This document shows, piece by piece, positions 1 through 6,398 of a stretch of DNA of 12,144 nt (positions within the stretch are counted from its first letter, which is position 1; each line of letters starts with the position of its first letter). The notes under the pieces are model-generated. The model worked only from the letters and a program-made list of their open reading frames with translations. It was not told where the DNA came from and made no database searches. Made by a program: the position numbers and the translations under genes. Source of the stretch: CAYHDN01 sp964355425 (GTDB lineage Bacteria > Patescibacteriota > UBA1384 > XYA2-FULL-43-10 > CAINNR01); the NCBI GenBank assembly GCA_964355425.1, contig CAYHDN010000026.1:1-12144 (forward strand), given 5' to 3'.

Positions 1-23
1 GGGCTAATTTTCTTGCGAACTCT

Positions 24-587
24 CTAGTAAGTAACTCTAATTCTTTTTCTGAAACGCAAAAACAAAAATCCTGGTAGAAGATATTGCCAAAATTTTCTCT
101 TCTCTGCCAGATAACTTGAGAGGAAAAAAGGCAAGACCGCATAAGAAATCAAAGAAAAGATGAAGCCTACAATTGTTCGAATGAAAATATAAGGCGTAAA
201 AGCATAGGCCAAACCACTAATGAAAGCAATGAATTTAGATTTTATCCGTTTGGAGACGAAAAGATAGAAACCGTAGCCGGCAGCAGTGTGAATGAGAATT
301 AAAAATAATTTTAATCCAATAGGCGGCGGAATATGCAAAAGTCCAGGCAAACCAAGAATTGCCGAGGAGTATTTTCCCAATGATCCGGCGAGCCCCATGG
401 AACTCGGACCAGAGAGTCCGCGCCAGAATTCGGTCAAGGAAAAGATTGGCCAGTTCCAATCGTACTTAAATGGCACACCTTGTTGGCCGAGAATTGGAAA
501 CAAAAAAACAATCGAGATTAAAATATAGCCCAAGAGTGGCCAATAGTTTTTAAGAAATGATATAATTTTTGATTTACCTGACTTCAT
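24..587 (-). CDS. YfhO/GT-C-like multi-spanning membrane protein, N-terminal part, apparently truncated
   Basis: The start is the ATG at 587 (MKSGKSKIIS). Reading further upstream would run back through the terminator and into the kinase gene in a meaningless Arg-rich frame. The 187 visible residues hold a short basic N-terminus, a membrane segment at about 15-33, an extracytoplasmic loop with a DWNWP motif (D43), and further membrane segments at about 89-111, 117-138 and 142-160. The pattern 'GLAYAFTPYIFIRTIVG' followed by 'ISYAVLPFF' is typical of the N-terminal part of large YfhO-like or arabinofuranosyltransferase-like (GT-C) membrane proteins, which usually have well over 500 residues. 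Here the frame stops at TAG (24-26), just after the hydrophobic 'QYLLPGFLFL' (168-177). Another minus-strand frame stays open from about 140 to the window edge, so a frameshift (real or a sequencing error) is possible. Role inferred: transfer or handling of lipid-linked sugar. No clear Shine-Dalgarno site. Confident as a membrane protein, unsure of its end. Confidence 0.7.
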   Translation of the reverse strand: MKSGKSKIISFLKNYWPLLGYILISIVFLFPILGQQGVPFKYDWNWPIFSLTEFWRGLSGPSSMGLAGSLGKYSSAILGLPGLLHIPPPIGLKLFLILIHTAAGYGFYLFVSKRIKSKFIAFISGLAYAFTPYIFIRTIVGFIFSLISYAVLPFFLSSYLAEKRKFWQYLLPGFLFLRFRKRIRVTY

Positions 588-616
588 TTTATGACTTAAT
601 CGTAACAAATCCTGCT

Positions 617-650
617 TAAAAATAAAAGCGCCCCAACCGAGGTTGGGGCG
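617..650 (-). terminator. Intrinsic terminator of the sugar kinase gene
   Basis: On the minus strand an inverted repeat CGCCCCAACC (650-641) and GGTTGGGGCG (638-629) forms a 10-bp GC-rich stem around a 2-nt centre (in practice a 9-bp stem with a 4-nt loop). It is followed directly by the T-rich run CTTTTATTTTT. It starts 8 nt after the TGA stop of the kinase, so it closes that transcript before the membrane-protein gene at 587. On the plus strand there is no comparable T-tract, so it acts in the minus direction. Confidence 0.92.
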
Positions 651-658
651 GGTAGTGA

Positions 659-1750
659 TCACGCGAGGATCTGGCAGTTTAGGACTCGTGCGTCCTCGAT
701 CCGCTGGCGATCGATACAGTCGATAAGCGCTTCGACCAGCAGGCCACGCGCCTCGTCGTCCTTGGCCATAAACATCAGTACGCCTCCGCCACCGGCACCA
801 CCGGCCTTGCCAGCCACGGCGCCGTTGTGAAACGCGCACTCGAACAGGACTTCGCTCTCGGCGTTGCTCACCGACTCATGAAGCCGCCGCTGACACTCCC
901 AGGAGGCATTCACAAGCTGGCAAACATCCATGTAGTTACCCTGGCGGAAGGCAGTCCGGATATCATACGCTTGCTGGGTCATCTGCATCAGAGCCTCGCG
1001 GACTCCGCGACGGTTGTCGCGCATGGTGCCATAGACATGACCATGGATGTCGCCTGACAGCCGGCTCTTGCCGGAATAGACGAATACCACGCGACGATTG
1101 ACCTGACCTATGAAGCCATCGGGGATGACCACCTGCTCGTGCAGGTTGCCCCCCTCTTCGCCACCTTCCCAGATCATGAAGTGGACGCCAGGCCCGTAAA
1201 CGGTGTAGTAGTCTTGCCAGCCACCGGCGATACCCGGGTCAGCAGTCTCGATATCGCGGGCCATGCGGATGATCTCTTCAAGCGTCATGGTTTTGCCGGC
1301 TAACAGACTGAGCGCCCAGACAATGCTCGAGGCCATACAACTCGAGCTGCCGACACCAGAGCCGGCCGGAGCATCGGACTCGGTTGCGATGTTGACACCG
1401 GCAATGCCCATCCGGGCAACTGCTGCACGAGCCAGACGCAGAGAGTTGTCAACCTCAATACCTTCAATGCTCACTGCCTCGATCTCGGCTCGCGCACCAG
1501 TGTCCTTCGAGCGGAGCTCAACCAGATTATCGACGGCTCCCACCAACCGACTGCCCGACGGGCCACCGACGCGAACGAGGCTGGAGCGCCAGGACACTTC
1601 TGCCCTGGAGATCAGCGAGATCGGGGCATTCAAAGTCGCACCTGACTGCCCCAAATCCCGGCGCCAGGGGTCAACATCGACCCAAGGGCCAGCGAAGTCC
1701 ATCCTGGCAGGAGTTTCCACAACAACTGGCAGGTTCTGAATATTGGTCAT
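659..1750 (-). CDS. GHMP-family sugar kinase (heptose-7-phosphate kinase/fucokinase-like)
   Basis: A 363-residue cytosolic small-molecule kinase of the GHMP superfamily, which phosphorylates a sugar hydroxyl with ATP. All three family motifs are visible. Motif 1 is 'ETPARMDFAGPWVDVDP' (12-28), where R-x-DFAG-W-D is the signature of the HddA/fucokinase subgroup. The ATP-binding motif 2 is 'PAGSGVGSSS' (128-137). Motif 3 is 'KAGGAGGGGVLMF' (315-327). 'GGWQDYY' (176-182) carries the Asp (D180) expected at the active site. Length fits D-glycero-alpha-D-manno-heptose-7-phosphate kinase; L-fucokinase-like activity is the main alternative. The ATG at 1750 is set by AGGAGG (1765-1760) 9 nt upstream. 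The gene is strikingly GC-rich (about 60% by eye, against about 35% in neighbours), with Arg, Ala and Gly replacing the Lys and Ile typical of the window. It sits alone between its own promoter and terminator. Recent acquisition is likely. Family sure, substrate not. Confidence 0.9.
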   Translation of the reverse strand: MTNIQNLPVVVETPARMDFAGPWVDVDPWRRDLGQSGATLNAPISLISRAEVSWRSSLVRVGGPSGSRLVGAVDNLVELRSKDTGARAEIEAVSIEGIEVDNSLRLARAAVARMGIAGVNIATESDAPAGSGVGSSSCMASSIVWALSLLAGKTMTLEEIIRMARDIETADPGIAGGWQDYYTVYGPGVHFMIWEGGEEGGNLHEQVVIPDGFIGQVNRRVVFVYSGKSRLSGDIHGHVYGTMRDNRRGVREALMQMTQQAYDIRTAFRQGNYMDVCQLVNASWECQRRLHESVSNAESEVLFECAFHNGAVAGKAGGAGGGGVLMFMAKDDEARGLLVEALIDCIDRQRIEDARVLNCQILA

Positions 1751-1759
1751 GGGAATATG

Positions 1760-1783
1760 CCTCCTCGATGTGATGCGACATCG
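1760..1783 (-). promoter_or_regulatory. mRNA 5'-end hairpin next to a strong Shine-Dalgarno site
   Basis: Read on the minus strand, CGATGT (1783-1778) and ACATCG (1771-1766) form a 6-bp stem with a 6-nt loop. The stem is followed without a gap by AGGAGG (1765-1760) and then 9 nt to the ATG of the kinase. The predicted transcription start falls at about 1783, so the transcript would begin with this stem-loop. Such 5'-terminal hairpins are known to protect some bacterial mRNAs from decay. Its position also lets it influence ribosome access. The inverted repeat is directly visible; the function is inferred. Confidence 0.5.
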
Positions 1784-1799
1784 TATATTATCGTATATT
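1780..1799. repeat. Perfect 10-bp tandem repeat within the kinase promoter
   Basis: ATCGTATATT occurs twice in direct succession (1780-1789 and 1790-1799). The copies cover the predicted -10 region and the transcription start of the kinase promoter. Each copy contains TACGAT on the minus strand, so either could serve as a -10 hexamer, but only the upstream one lies 17 bp from a TTGACA. One copy per helical turn would also suit a dimeric repressor. Confidence 0.6.
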
Positions 1800-1818
1800 T
1801 TTTATTTTTACTTGTCAA
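1790..1818 (-). promoter_or_regulatory. Sigma70-type promoter of the sugar kinase
   Basis: On the minus strand a perfect -35 box TTGACA (1818-1813) is followed after exactly 17 bp by TACGAT (1795-1790), a 4/6 match to the -10 consensus. The spacer is almost pure A/T. The predicted start is near 1783, giving a leader of about 33 nt. The -35 box lies inside one copy of a longer direct repeat (1812-1844), so a regulator may compete with RNA polymerase here. Confidence 0.6.
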
Positions 1819-1844
1819 ATTTGCAAATATTTTGTCAAATCTGC
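1812..1844. repeat. 13-bp direct repeat spaced 20 bp apart, upstream of the kinase
   Basis: TTGTCAAATTTGC (1812-1824) and TTGTCAAATCTGC (1832-1844) differ at one base, and their starts are 20 bp apart, about two helical turns. On the minus strand each carries TTTGACAA, so one copy supplies the promoter -35 box. The spacing puts both on the same DNA face, as expected for operator half-sites or activator sites. Low-complexity AT-rich DNA could give this by chance. Confidence 0.4.
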
Positions 1845-1901
1845 CTAGCTTTGATATTATATTGGTCGTTGAACATATAAAACCTGCAGTTTTGTTACGC
1901 T

Positions 1902-1931
1902 TTGATTTTTAATTATTATATCTTGTAATAA
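1902..1931 (+). promoter_or_regulatory. Possible promoter of the plus-strand methyltransferase, leaderless
   Basis: TTGATT (1902-1907) and TAATAA (1926-1931) are separated by 18 bp and point toward the ATG at 1941. Transcription would start at about 1938-1941, practically on the start codon, so the mRNA would be leaderless. This agrees with the absence of any purine-rich Shine-Dalgarno sequence in the bases before the ATG. The region is so AT-rich that chance matches are common. Confidence 0.3.
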
Positions 1932-1940
1932 ATATAAAAT

Positions 1941-2801
1941 ATGAAAAATTACGATTATGAAAATTGCCCCCAAGGATTTTCACAAAAGGGCAACCGATTT
2001 AATGTTAATTATTTGATCTTAAAAAAAATTATTGATAGGCAGCTGACTACAAGAAAAAAGATAAAAATTCTAGAAATTGGTTCCGGTGGTGGCCGTAATT
2101 TGCAGTTTTTAAAATACATATATCAATCAAAAGTTGAATTATTCGGCACGGATATTAGCAAAACAGCAATCAGTTACGCAACTTCATTAAAAATTGGCCA
2201 ATTTAAGGTTGCTGAATCTGACCAAATACCTTTTAAGCAAAAATATGACTTGATATTAATAATTGATCTTCTTGAGCATCTCGATTCCCAAAAAAAGGCA
2301 TTGATCACCATAACCAAAGCAATTAACTCTATTAGAAAAGGAGGACAAATTTATATTTCTGTCCCTATAGAGTTAAATCGTTTCTGCCTTACCTGGTATT
2401 TTGCCAAGCTGCCACATTTCAGAGATCTAACTAAACACTCTTTTGGGCATACTATCCAATTTCAGATCAGTGATTTCAGCCCAGCGATAAAAAACAAAAA
2501 AATTAAAGTAAATCAGACTTTTTTCAGTGTCCACTTTTTAACCCAGCTGCAAGTTTTTCTTTTTCTCCACGTACCAAAAATAATGATCAGATTGATTTTC
2601 AACAAAAAAACCGCCAATAACTTGCGGGATTCAAACGAAATTATTAGAGGAGAAGGCTTTTCACTTCTGGGAGTATTTAAGCAAATCTTTCTAGCTCTAA
2701 GATTGCCATTATTATTCTTGGGCTATTGTGAATCTCTTATTCGTTTAAGGTCAAGTCTCGGAGCTGGAAATATTCACTTAACAGTTACTAAAAAGGTCTA
2801 A
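1941..2801 (+). CDS. SAM-dependent methyltransferase, class I
   Basis: A 286-residue class I (Rossmann-fold) methyltransferase. Motif I, which binds S-adenosylmethionine, is 'ILEIGSGGGRN' (43-53). The acidic residue that contacts the ribose is D71 in 'FGTDIS'. The post-II region 'IIDLLEHL' (107-114) is the usual D-x-x-EHL of the Methyltransf_11/UbiE-like group, and 'IRKGGQIYISVP' matches the following beta strand. After about residue 190 the protein leaves the core fold and becomes hydrophobic and basic (for example 'QVFLFLHVPKIMIRLIF'), which suggests contact with the membrane or with a lipid-linked substrate. The ATG at 1941 has no Shine-Dalgarno site. It is the only gene on this strand, divergent from the kinase and convergent with the GT-C gene, whose stop overlaps its own. 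By context it probably methylates a sugar or glycan end. The substrate cannot be told from sequence. Confidence 0.88.
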   Translation: MKNYDYENCPQGFSQKGNRFNVNYLILKKIIDRQLTTRKKIKILEIGSGGGRNLQFLKYIYQSKVELFGTDISKTAISYATSLKIGQFKVAESDQIPFKQKYDLILIIDLLEHLDSQKKALITITKAINSIRKGGQIYISVPIELNRFCLTWYFAKLPHFRDLTKHSFGHTIQFQISDFSPAIKNKKIKVNQTFFSVHFLTQLQVFLFLHVPKIMIRLIFNKKTANNLRDSNEIIRGEGFSLLGVFKQIFLALRLPLLFLGYCESLIRLRSSLGAGNIHLTVTKKV

Positions 2802-4942
2802 AATATCTTCAAACTTTTGATTTCTAGCTGACTTGGGTTTAGAAACCAAACAAATCCTTTGTTTTTAACAATCTTAATTTCAATGCTTTGAATTTTTTCA
2901 CTTTTAGGGAAGGCGATTTTCTGTGTTTGATCAATTTTTTTTGCTAGGAATCTCTCTTTGTATAACCCACCATTCTCAAAGGTAGTTTGAACCTCAATTT
3001 CATAACGGCTTAAATGTTTGGCCAGTTTAGGATCAATTAGATTTAAATTAACTTCTACTCCCCGGCCTTCAATTGAATTTGGCAGTTGATATTTGACACT
3101 GGCAGCATTTCCAGTTACCCGATAATCATTATTTTGATCATTTAATTTGATCAAATTATCTAATTCTTCTTTAGAAGAGTTTCCCTGATCAAAAAGATTC
3201 ACGATTGGTTGATAATCCCTCTTAACTGATATCGGTTTTTGCCTTCTCTCCATTACAATTGCCATTCGATTATGGAAAACGGTTTGGTAGTTTTCTAAAA
3301 TATAATCCTGTATTGGGTCTTCAAAGCCGGCAAAAACCGGCCCGTCTTCGGCAGGATTTCCGAAGTACATCATCACATCAGTTCTTTTTCGGCCATATGT
3401 CACCATACCGGAGTTATTCCAATTGTTAACGACGACAAATCTGGGCTTGGCCTTCGCTAAATCATCTTTCTCAATTTGATTATATTTTTCACCGGCAACC
3501 AGATACAGCATTGAGTTTTCGAATTTTGAAGGCGAGTGAAAATTCCCTAAAATTTTATATGGTCCCCAGGGATAAATAAACAAAGAATCATTGCTACCCA
3601 TATTTTGATCTAAAAATTTGATCGTGTCATTATACTCGCTTGCCATTTCTGAACTGATTGGATAGCCAATTTTTGGATTAAGCGTTTTTGTTTGATGGTT
3701 AAAATTATTTTTATCCGCTGGAAGTGGGAAAAGTAGATTATAACCGGCCGGCTGGGTTATAAAGAACCAAAAGGATAATATCACGATTAAACTAATCACC
3801 CCGTTTTGTTTGTTTTTTGATGATCGAATGAATAAAACTAGATCATCCAAAAACAGCAATAAGAGAAGGAAGAAAGGAATTAACCCGTAGTAAAAATAAC
3901 CAAGGCATGGATTGTCTAGTGTCCGAAGATAGATCATAGAACCATAGATTATTAAGAGTAATTTAACAATATTTGATAAACTTATGACCCTTTTTTTATA
4001 AATTTGCCACAGAACTAATATCAACAAAATCAAATAAGCTATAGGAACGAAATAAAGATTTAATCTCTGCAAGAACTCAATAGGCAAACCGGCAAAGATT
4101 AGTTTTGATGTCTTTTGACCGATTCCAATATCACACAGGCGAGGGTAGCTATCACCGCAAGGAGAAGCAAAATAAAAGTTCCCTGCAAAACTCTTAAAGA
4201 AATCAAACCAATTGGTCAAAGCATTACCTCGCCAAAGCATCAGGACAAATGGCAAGACAATTACTGCTTCGCCAAGATAAAAAAGAACCAAGTCTTTAAA
4301 TTTAACTTTTTTAGTCAGAAATGCCAGCACTGCGATTATTAAGATTGCCAGGTTGGCAGCTGCCCCATATTCAGTCGAAGCCAAAAGGCCAAGCCCAACT
4401 ACCAGCCCCGACAAAAAGGCTAGAATCCTTTTCTGATTAAATAAATATAAGACAAACAATGCTAATCCTAATTCCGCAACAATATGCCTAAGAGAAGTCG
4501 TGGCATAATTTGGATAAAAGAATAGGCATAAGACTAAAAATAAAATTATCAAATAATCTTTTTTAAGAACTATTTTGGCAATAAAGTAGCTGATAACAAG
4601 AGTAAGAATCGGAAGCGCTATATAAGTGCTGACGATCAAAGCAAAAAAGCTTCGGCCGAAAATAAAGTAAAATGCCGCTTGGGCTGCAAGCCAAAGATAG
4701 CCGTATTCATAGTAAAAATCGCTGTAGATTATTTTGCCTGAAAGCAGGTTTTCGACCGTATCCCAAAAATGTTGAGTGTCGTTATAGCCTAAAAGAGAAG
4801 TAAAATTAGCAAGAGCAGATAAGAAAATGGTCCTAATAACATAAATATAAGCTAAAAAGATAAGCAGATATAAGATCAAAAAAATAACCTTTCGGTTGGA
4901 AGCAGTAAAATCTTTGATTTTTTTCCAAGATAATTGGCTCAT
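2798..4942 (-). CDS. GT-C-type membrane glycosyltransferase
   Basis: A 714-residue integral membrane protein. A first membrane helix (about 18-38) is followed by an extracytoplasmic loop with 'LGYNDTQHFWD' (51-61) and 'YSDFYYEYG' (73-81). An Asp in this first loop (here D55) is the position of the catalytic or metal-associated acid in GT-C enzymes that use polyprenyl-phosphate sugars, such as ArnT and PMT relatives. Around ten further membrane segments follow up to about residue 400. A soluble C-terminal part starts at about 425 and includes 'SLFIYPWGPYKI' and 'RFVVVNNWNNSG', a layout shared with many ArnT-like proteins. The last 120 residues look beta-rich, an extra extracytoplasmic domain. 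It is the last gene of the long minus-strand operon; its ATG (4942-4940) directly abuts the TAA of the preceding methyltransferase. Likely role: transfer of a lipid-carried sugar outside the cytoplasm. Donor and acceptor unknown. No terminator separates it from the convergent gene. Confidence 0.8.
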   Translation of the reverse strand: MSQLSWKKIKDFTASNRKVIFLILYLLIFLAYIYVIRTIFLSALANFTSLLGYNDTQHFWDTVENLLSGKIIYSDFYYEYGYLWLAAQAAFYFIFGRSFFALIVSTYIALPILTLVISYFIAKIVLKKDYLIILFLVLCLFFYPNYATTSLRHIVAELGLALFVLYLFNQKRILAFLSGLVVGLGLLASTEYGAAANLAILIIAVLAFLTKKVKFKDLVLFYLGEAVIVLPFVLMLWRGNALTNWFDFFKSFAGNFYFASPCGDSYPRLCDIGIGQKTSKLIFAGLPIEFLQRLNLYFVPIAYLILLILVLWQIYKKRVISLSNIVKLLLIIYGSMIYLRTLDNPCLGYFYYGLIPFFLLLLLFLDDLVLFIRSSKNKQNGVISLIVILSFWFFITQPAGYNLLFPLPADKNNFNHQTKTLNPKIGYPISSEMASEYNDTIKFLDQNMGSNDSLFIYPWGPYKILGNFHSPSKFENSMLYLVAGEKYNQIEKDDLAKAKPRFVVVNNWNNSGMVTYGRKRTDVMMYFGNPAEDGPVFAGFEDPIQDYILENYQTVFHNRMAIVMERRQKPISVKRDYQPIVNLFDQGNSSKEELDNLIKLNDQNNDYRVTGNAASVKYQLPNSIEGRGVEVNLNLIDPKLAKHLSRYEIEVQTTFENGGLYKERFLAKKIDQTQKIAFPKSEKIQSIEIKIVKNKGFVWFLNPSQLEIKSLKIF

Positions 4943-5671
4943 TTACTTGCTCAATTGTGCAGAGATAAATATTGATTGTGACAATTTATTGATCAGCGGG
5001 ATGTACTCCAAGCAATTGCTAGCCAAGGAGACAAAGCCGATCATGAAGGCGGGAGTATTGGGCAGCAAAAAATCTTTGTGAACAATTTTTATCTTCGAAA
5101 ATTCTTTTGATTCTAAAATCCTTTTTATCTCTAATTTCTTAAACGCCATCTCTCCCGGCTCCAAATTGGCCCTCACTCTAAAAGATTTAACCTTAAATAT
5201 CAGAAAACAATAAGGATTTAGTATATTTGGCTCCAAAAATAGTATCTTGCCGTCATTTTTCAAAAGGCTTTTTAATTGTTTGATCGTGCTGTCCAGCTCC
5301 CAATATAAATGATGCAATATCCCGTCACCAGTAATGAAATCAAACTTCCCCTCGCTTTGGATTAATTTTTGAACCGCTTTTTTGTCGTTGAAATCGAGCA
5401 CGGAATATTTGAGATTTTTCCGTTTAAAGCGATTTGCCGCTTTTTTAATGAATGGCCGGCAGATATCTGTGCCGACAACTTGATAATCCTTATTCCTGCC
5501 GGCGATTAAATTGGATAACAGGCCGGTGCCGCAACCAATCTCCAGAATTTTTGCCTTCTTTTTATCGAAATTTTTGACAATAACATTGCATCTTCGATCA
5601 GTTCTGGCAAGCCAGGCTTTTGAGGGCATCCAGCATTGATTATACCCTCGATCATCTTTTATGGCCGACAT
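4943..5671 (-). CDS. SAM-dependent methyltransferase, class I, with hydrophobic C-terminal tail
   Basis: 242 residues. Motif I is 'ILEIGCGTGLLS' (42-53) and the ribose-binding acidic residue is D69 in 'VGTDICRP'. 'DGILHHL' (116-122) and 'NDGKILFLEPNILNP' form the middle strands of the fold. The last 45 residues are hydrophobic and contain 'LEYIPLINKLSQSIFIS', closely matching the end of the preceding gene's product, so the two are probable paralogues. The ATG at 5671 lies 20 nt inside the end of the upstream gene and the TAA touches the ATG of the GT-C gene, so translation is probably coupled on both sides. Related enzymes of this shape methylate lipid-linked sugars or other glycan precursors at the membrane. 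That is inference; the methyl acceptor cannot be read from sequence. Confidence 0.88.
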   Translation of the reverse strand: MSAIKDDRGYNQCWMPSKAWLARTDRRCNVIVKNFDKKKAKILEIGCGTGLLSNLIAGRNKDYQVVGTDICRPFIKKAANRFKRKNLKYSVLDFNDKKAVQKLIQSEGKFDFITGDGILHHLYWELDSTIKQLKSLLKNDGKILFLEPNILNPYCFLIFKVKSFRVRANLEPGEMAFKKLEIKRILESKEFSKIKIVHKDFLLPNTPAFMIGFVSLASNCLEYIPLINKLSQSIFISAQLSK

Positions 5672-6398
5672 AATTCTCTCGATTACTTTTTACAACTAAA
5701 ACTATTTGAGCCGATAAATATTTATTCAAGATAGGAATTATCTCCAGAAACGGCTGAAAAAAATGAATGATTTTAGCTGGTATGGTTGGAAAAAAAGTTG
5801 GTACGAAACCGACATAGGTGGTCTCTTCAATCTGACAGCCGGCATGACGGCAAAATTGCTCAAATTCCGAAATTGAATATGATTTTTCCTCGTGTTCAAT
5901 ATGATATTTTGATTTTTTTTCAAATAATTTTACTAAAGGATTATTGCCATTTGGGTCAATGATAAGAATGGAGTCGGCAAGAGTTAAAGTATTTTTAATT
6001 GCCAGCGCCGGCCGATCCAAATGATGAAGCGTTGACCGAATGAGCGCAATGTCAAATTTCTTTTTCGGCAATGATTTTCGGTTATAAATATTAGCAACAA
6101 AAAAATCAATCCCAAGATATTGCTTTTTCGCTAGTTCAATGGCCTTTGCCGCCGGATCGAAGGCACTGATTTTTAGTTTCTTAAATTTTTTTTTAATCTC
6201 TTTGGTATAAACCCCGTCGCCGCAACCGACTTCGACAAGAGTTTTGAGTTTGTGACGAGCCAAAATTTTCAACATTTCGTCGGTTAATCTTTGGTGGGCG
6301 ACCAATGCACTATAGGGAGGGTTGGTTGTATATTTGTACCCCTTATTGTCAAGAACATCCTCATTCCAAATGTTAGTCTTTATTTTTGATCTTCTCAT
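5652..6398 (-). CDS. SAM-dependent methyltransferase, class I, paralogue of its neighbour
   Basis: 248 residues with a class I methyltransferase core. Motif I is 'LVEVGCGDGVYT' (54-65), the acidic residue is D81 in 'SAFDPAA', and 'TLHHLDRPA' (123-131) and 'ILIIDPNGNNP' complete the fold. After the core comes a hydrophobic tail with 'FPTIPAKIIHFF' and 'LEIIPILNKYLSAQIVLVV', the same pattern as in the next gene. The N-terminus has 'TNPPYSALVAHQRLTDEM', an aromatic-rich lid before motif I that often shapes the acceptor pocket. The ATG (6398-6396) overlaps the stop of the SDR-GT2 fusion as ATGA, and its own TGA lies 20 nt inside the next gene. Having two similar but distinct enzymes side by side suggests methylation of two positions or two sugars in one glycan. 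Acceptor unknown. Confidence 0.88.
   Translation of the reverse strand: MRRSKIKTNIWNEDVLDNKGYKYTTNPPYSALVAHQRLTDEMLKILARHKLKTLVEVGCGDGVYTKEIKKKFKKLKISAFDPAAKAIELAKKQYLGIDFFVANIYNRKSLPKKKFDIALIRSTLHHLDRPALAIKNTLTLADSILIIDPNGNNPLVKLFEKKSKYHIEHEEKSYSISEFEQFCRHAGCQIEETTYVGFVPTFFPTIPAKIIHFFQPFLEIIPILNKYLSAQIVLVVKSNRENYVGHKR

Noticed and set aside
599..628. Possible promoter for the membrane-protein gene (TACGAT at 604-599, minus strand)
   Set aside because: The -10 resembles that of the kinase, but at 17-18 bp upstream there is only T-rich terminator tail and no -35 match. Too weak to list as a feature.
588..839. Upstream extension of the membrane-protein frame to 839
   Set aside because: The extension is Arg- and Trp-rich nonsense, runs antiparallel to no known fold, crosses the kinase terminator and lies in the kinase gene in another frame. 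The natural start is the ATG at 587.
1263..1739. 158-codon open frame on the plus strand opposite the kinase
   Set aside because: Long antisense frames are expected in GC-rich DNA because stops are rare. Composition is low-complexity, and the minus-strand kinase has all its family motifs.
1750..1940. Repeats between the divergent genes as a CRISPR or mobile-element end
   Set aside because: There are only two copies of each short repeat, with no regular spacers, no terminal inverted repeats and no transposase or cas gene nearby. A regulatory reading fits better.
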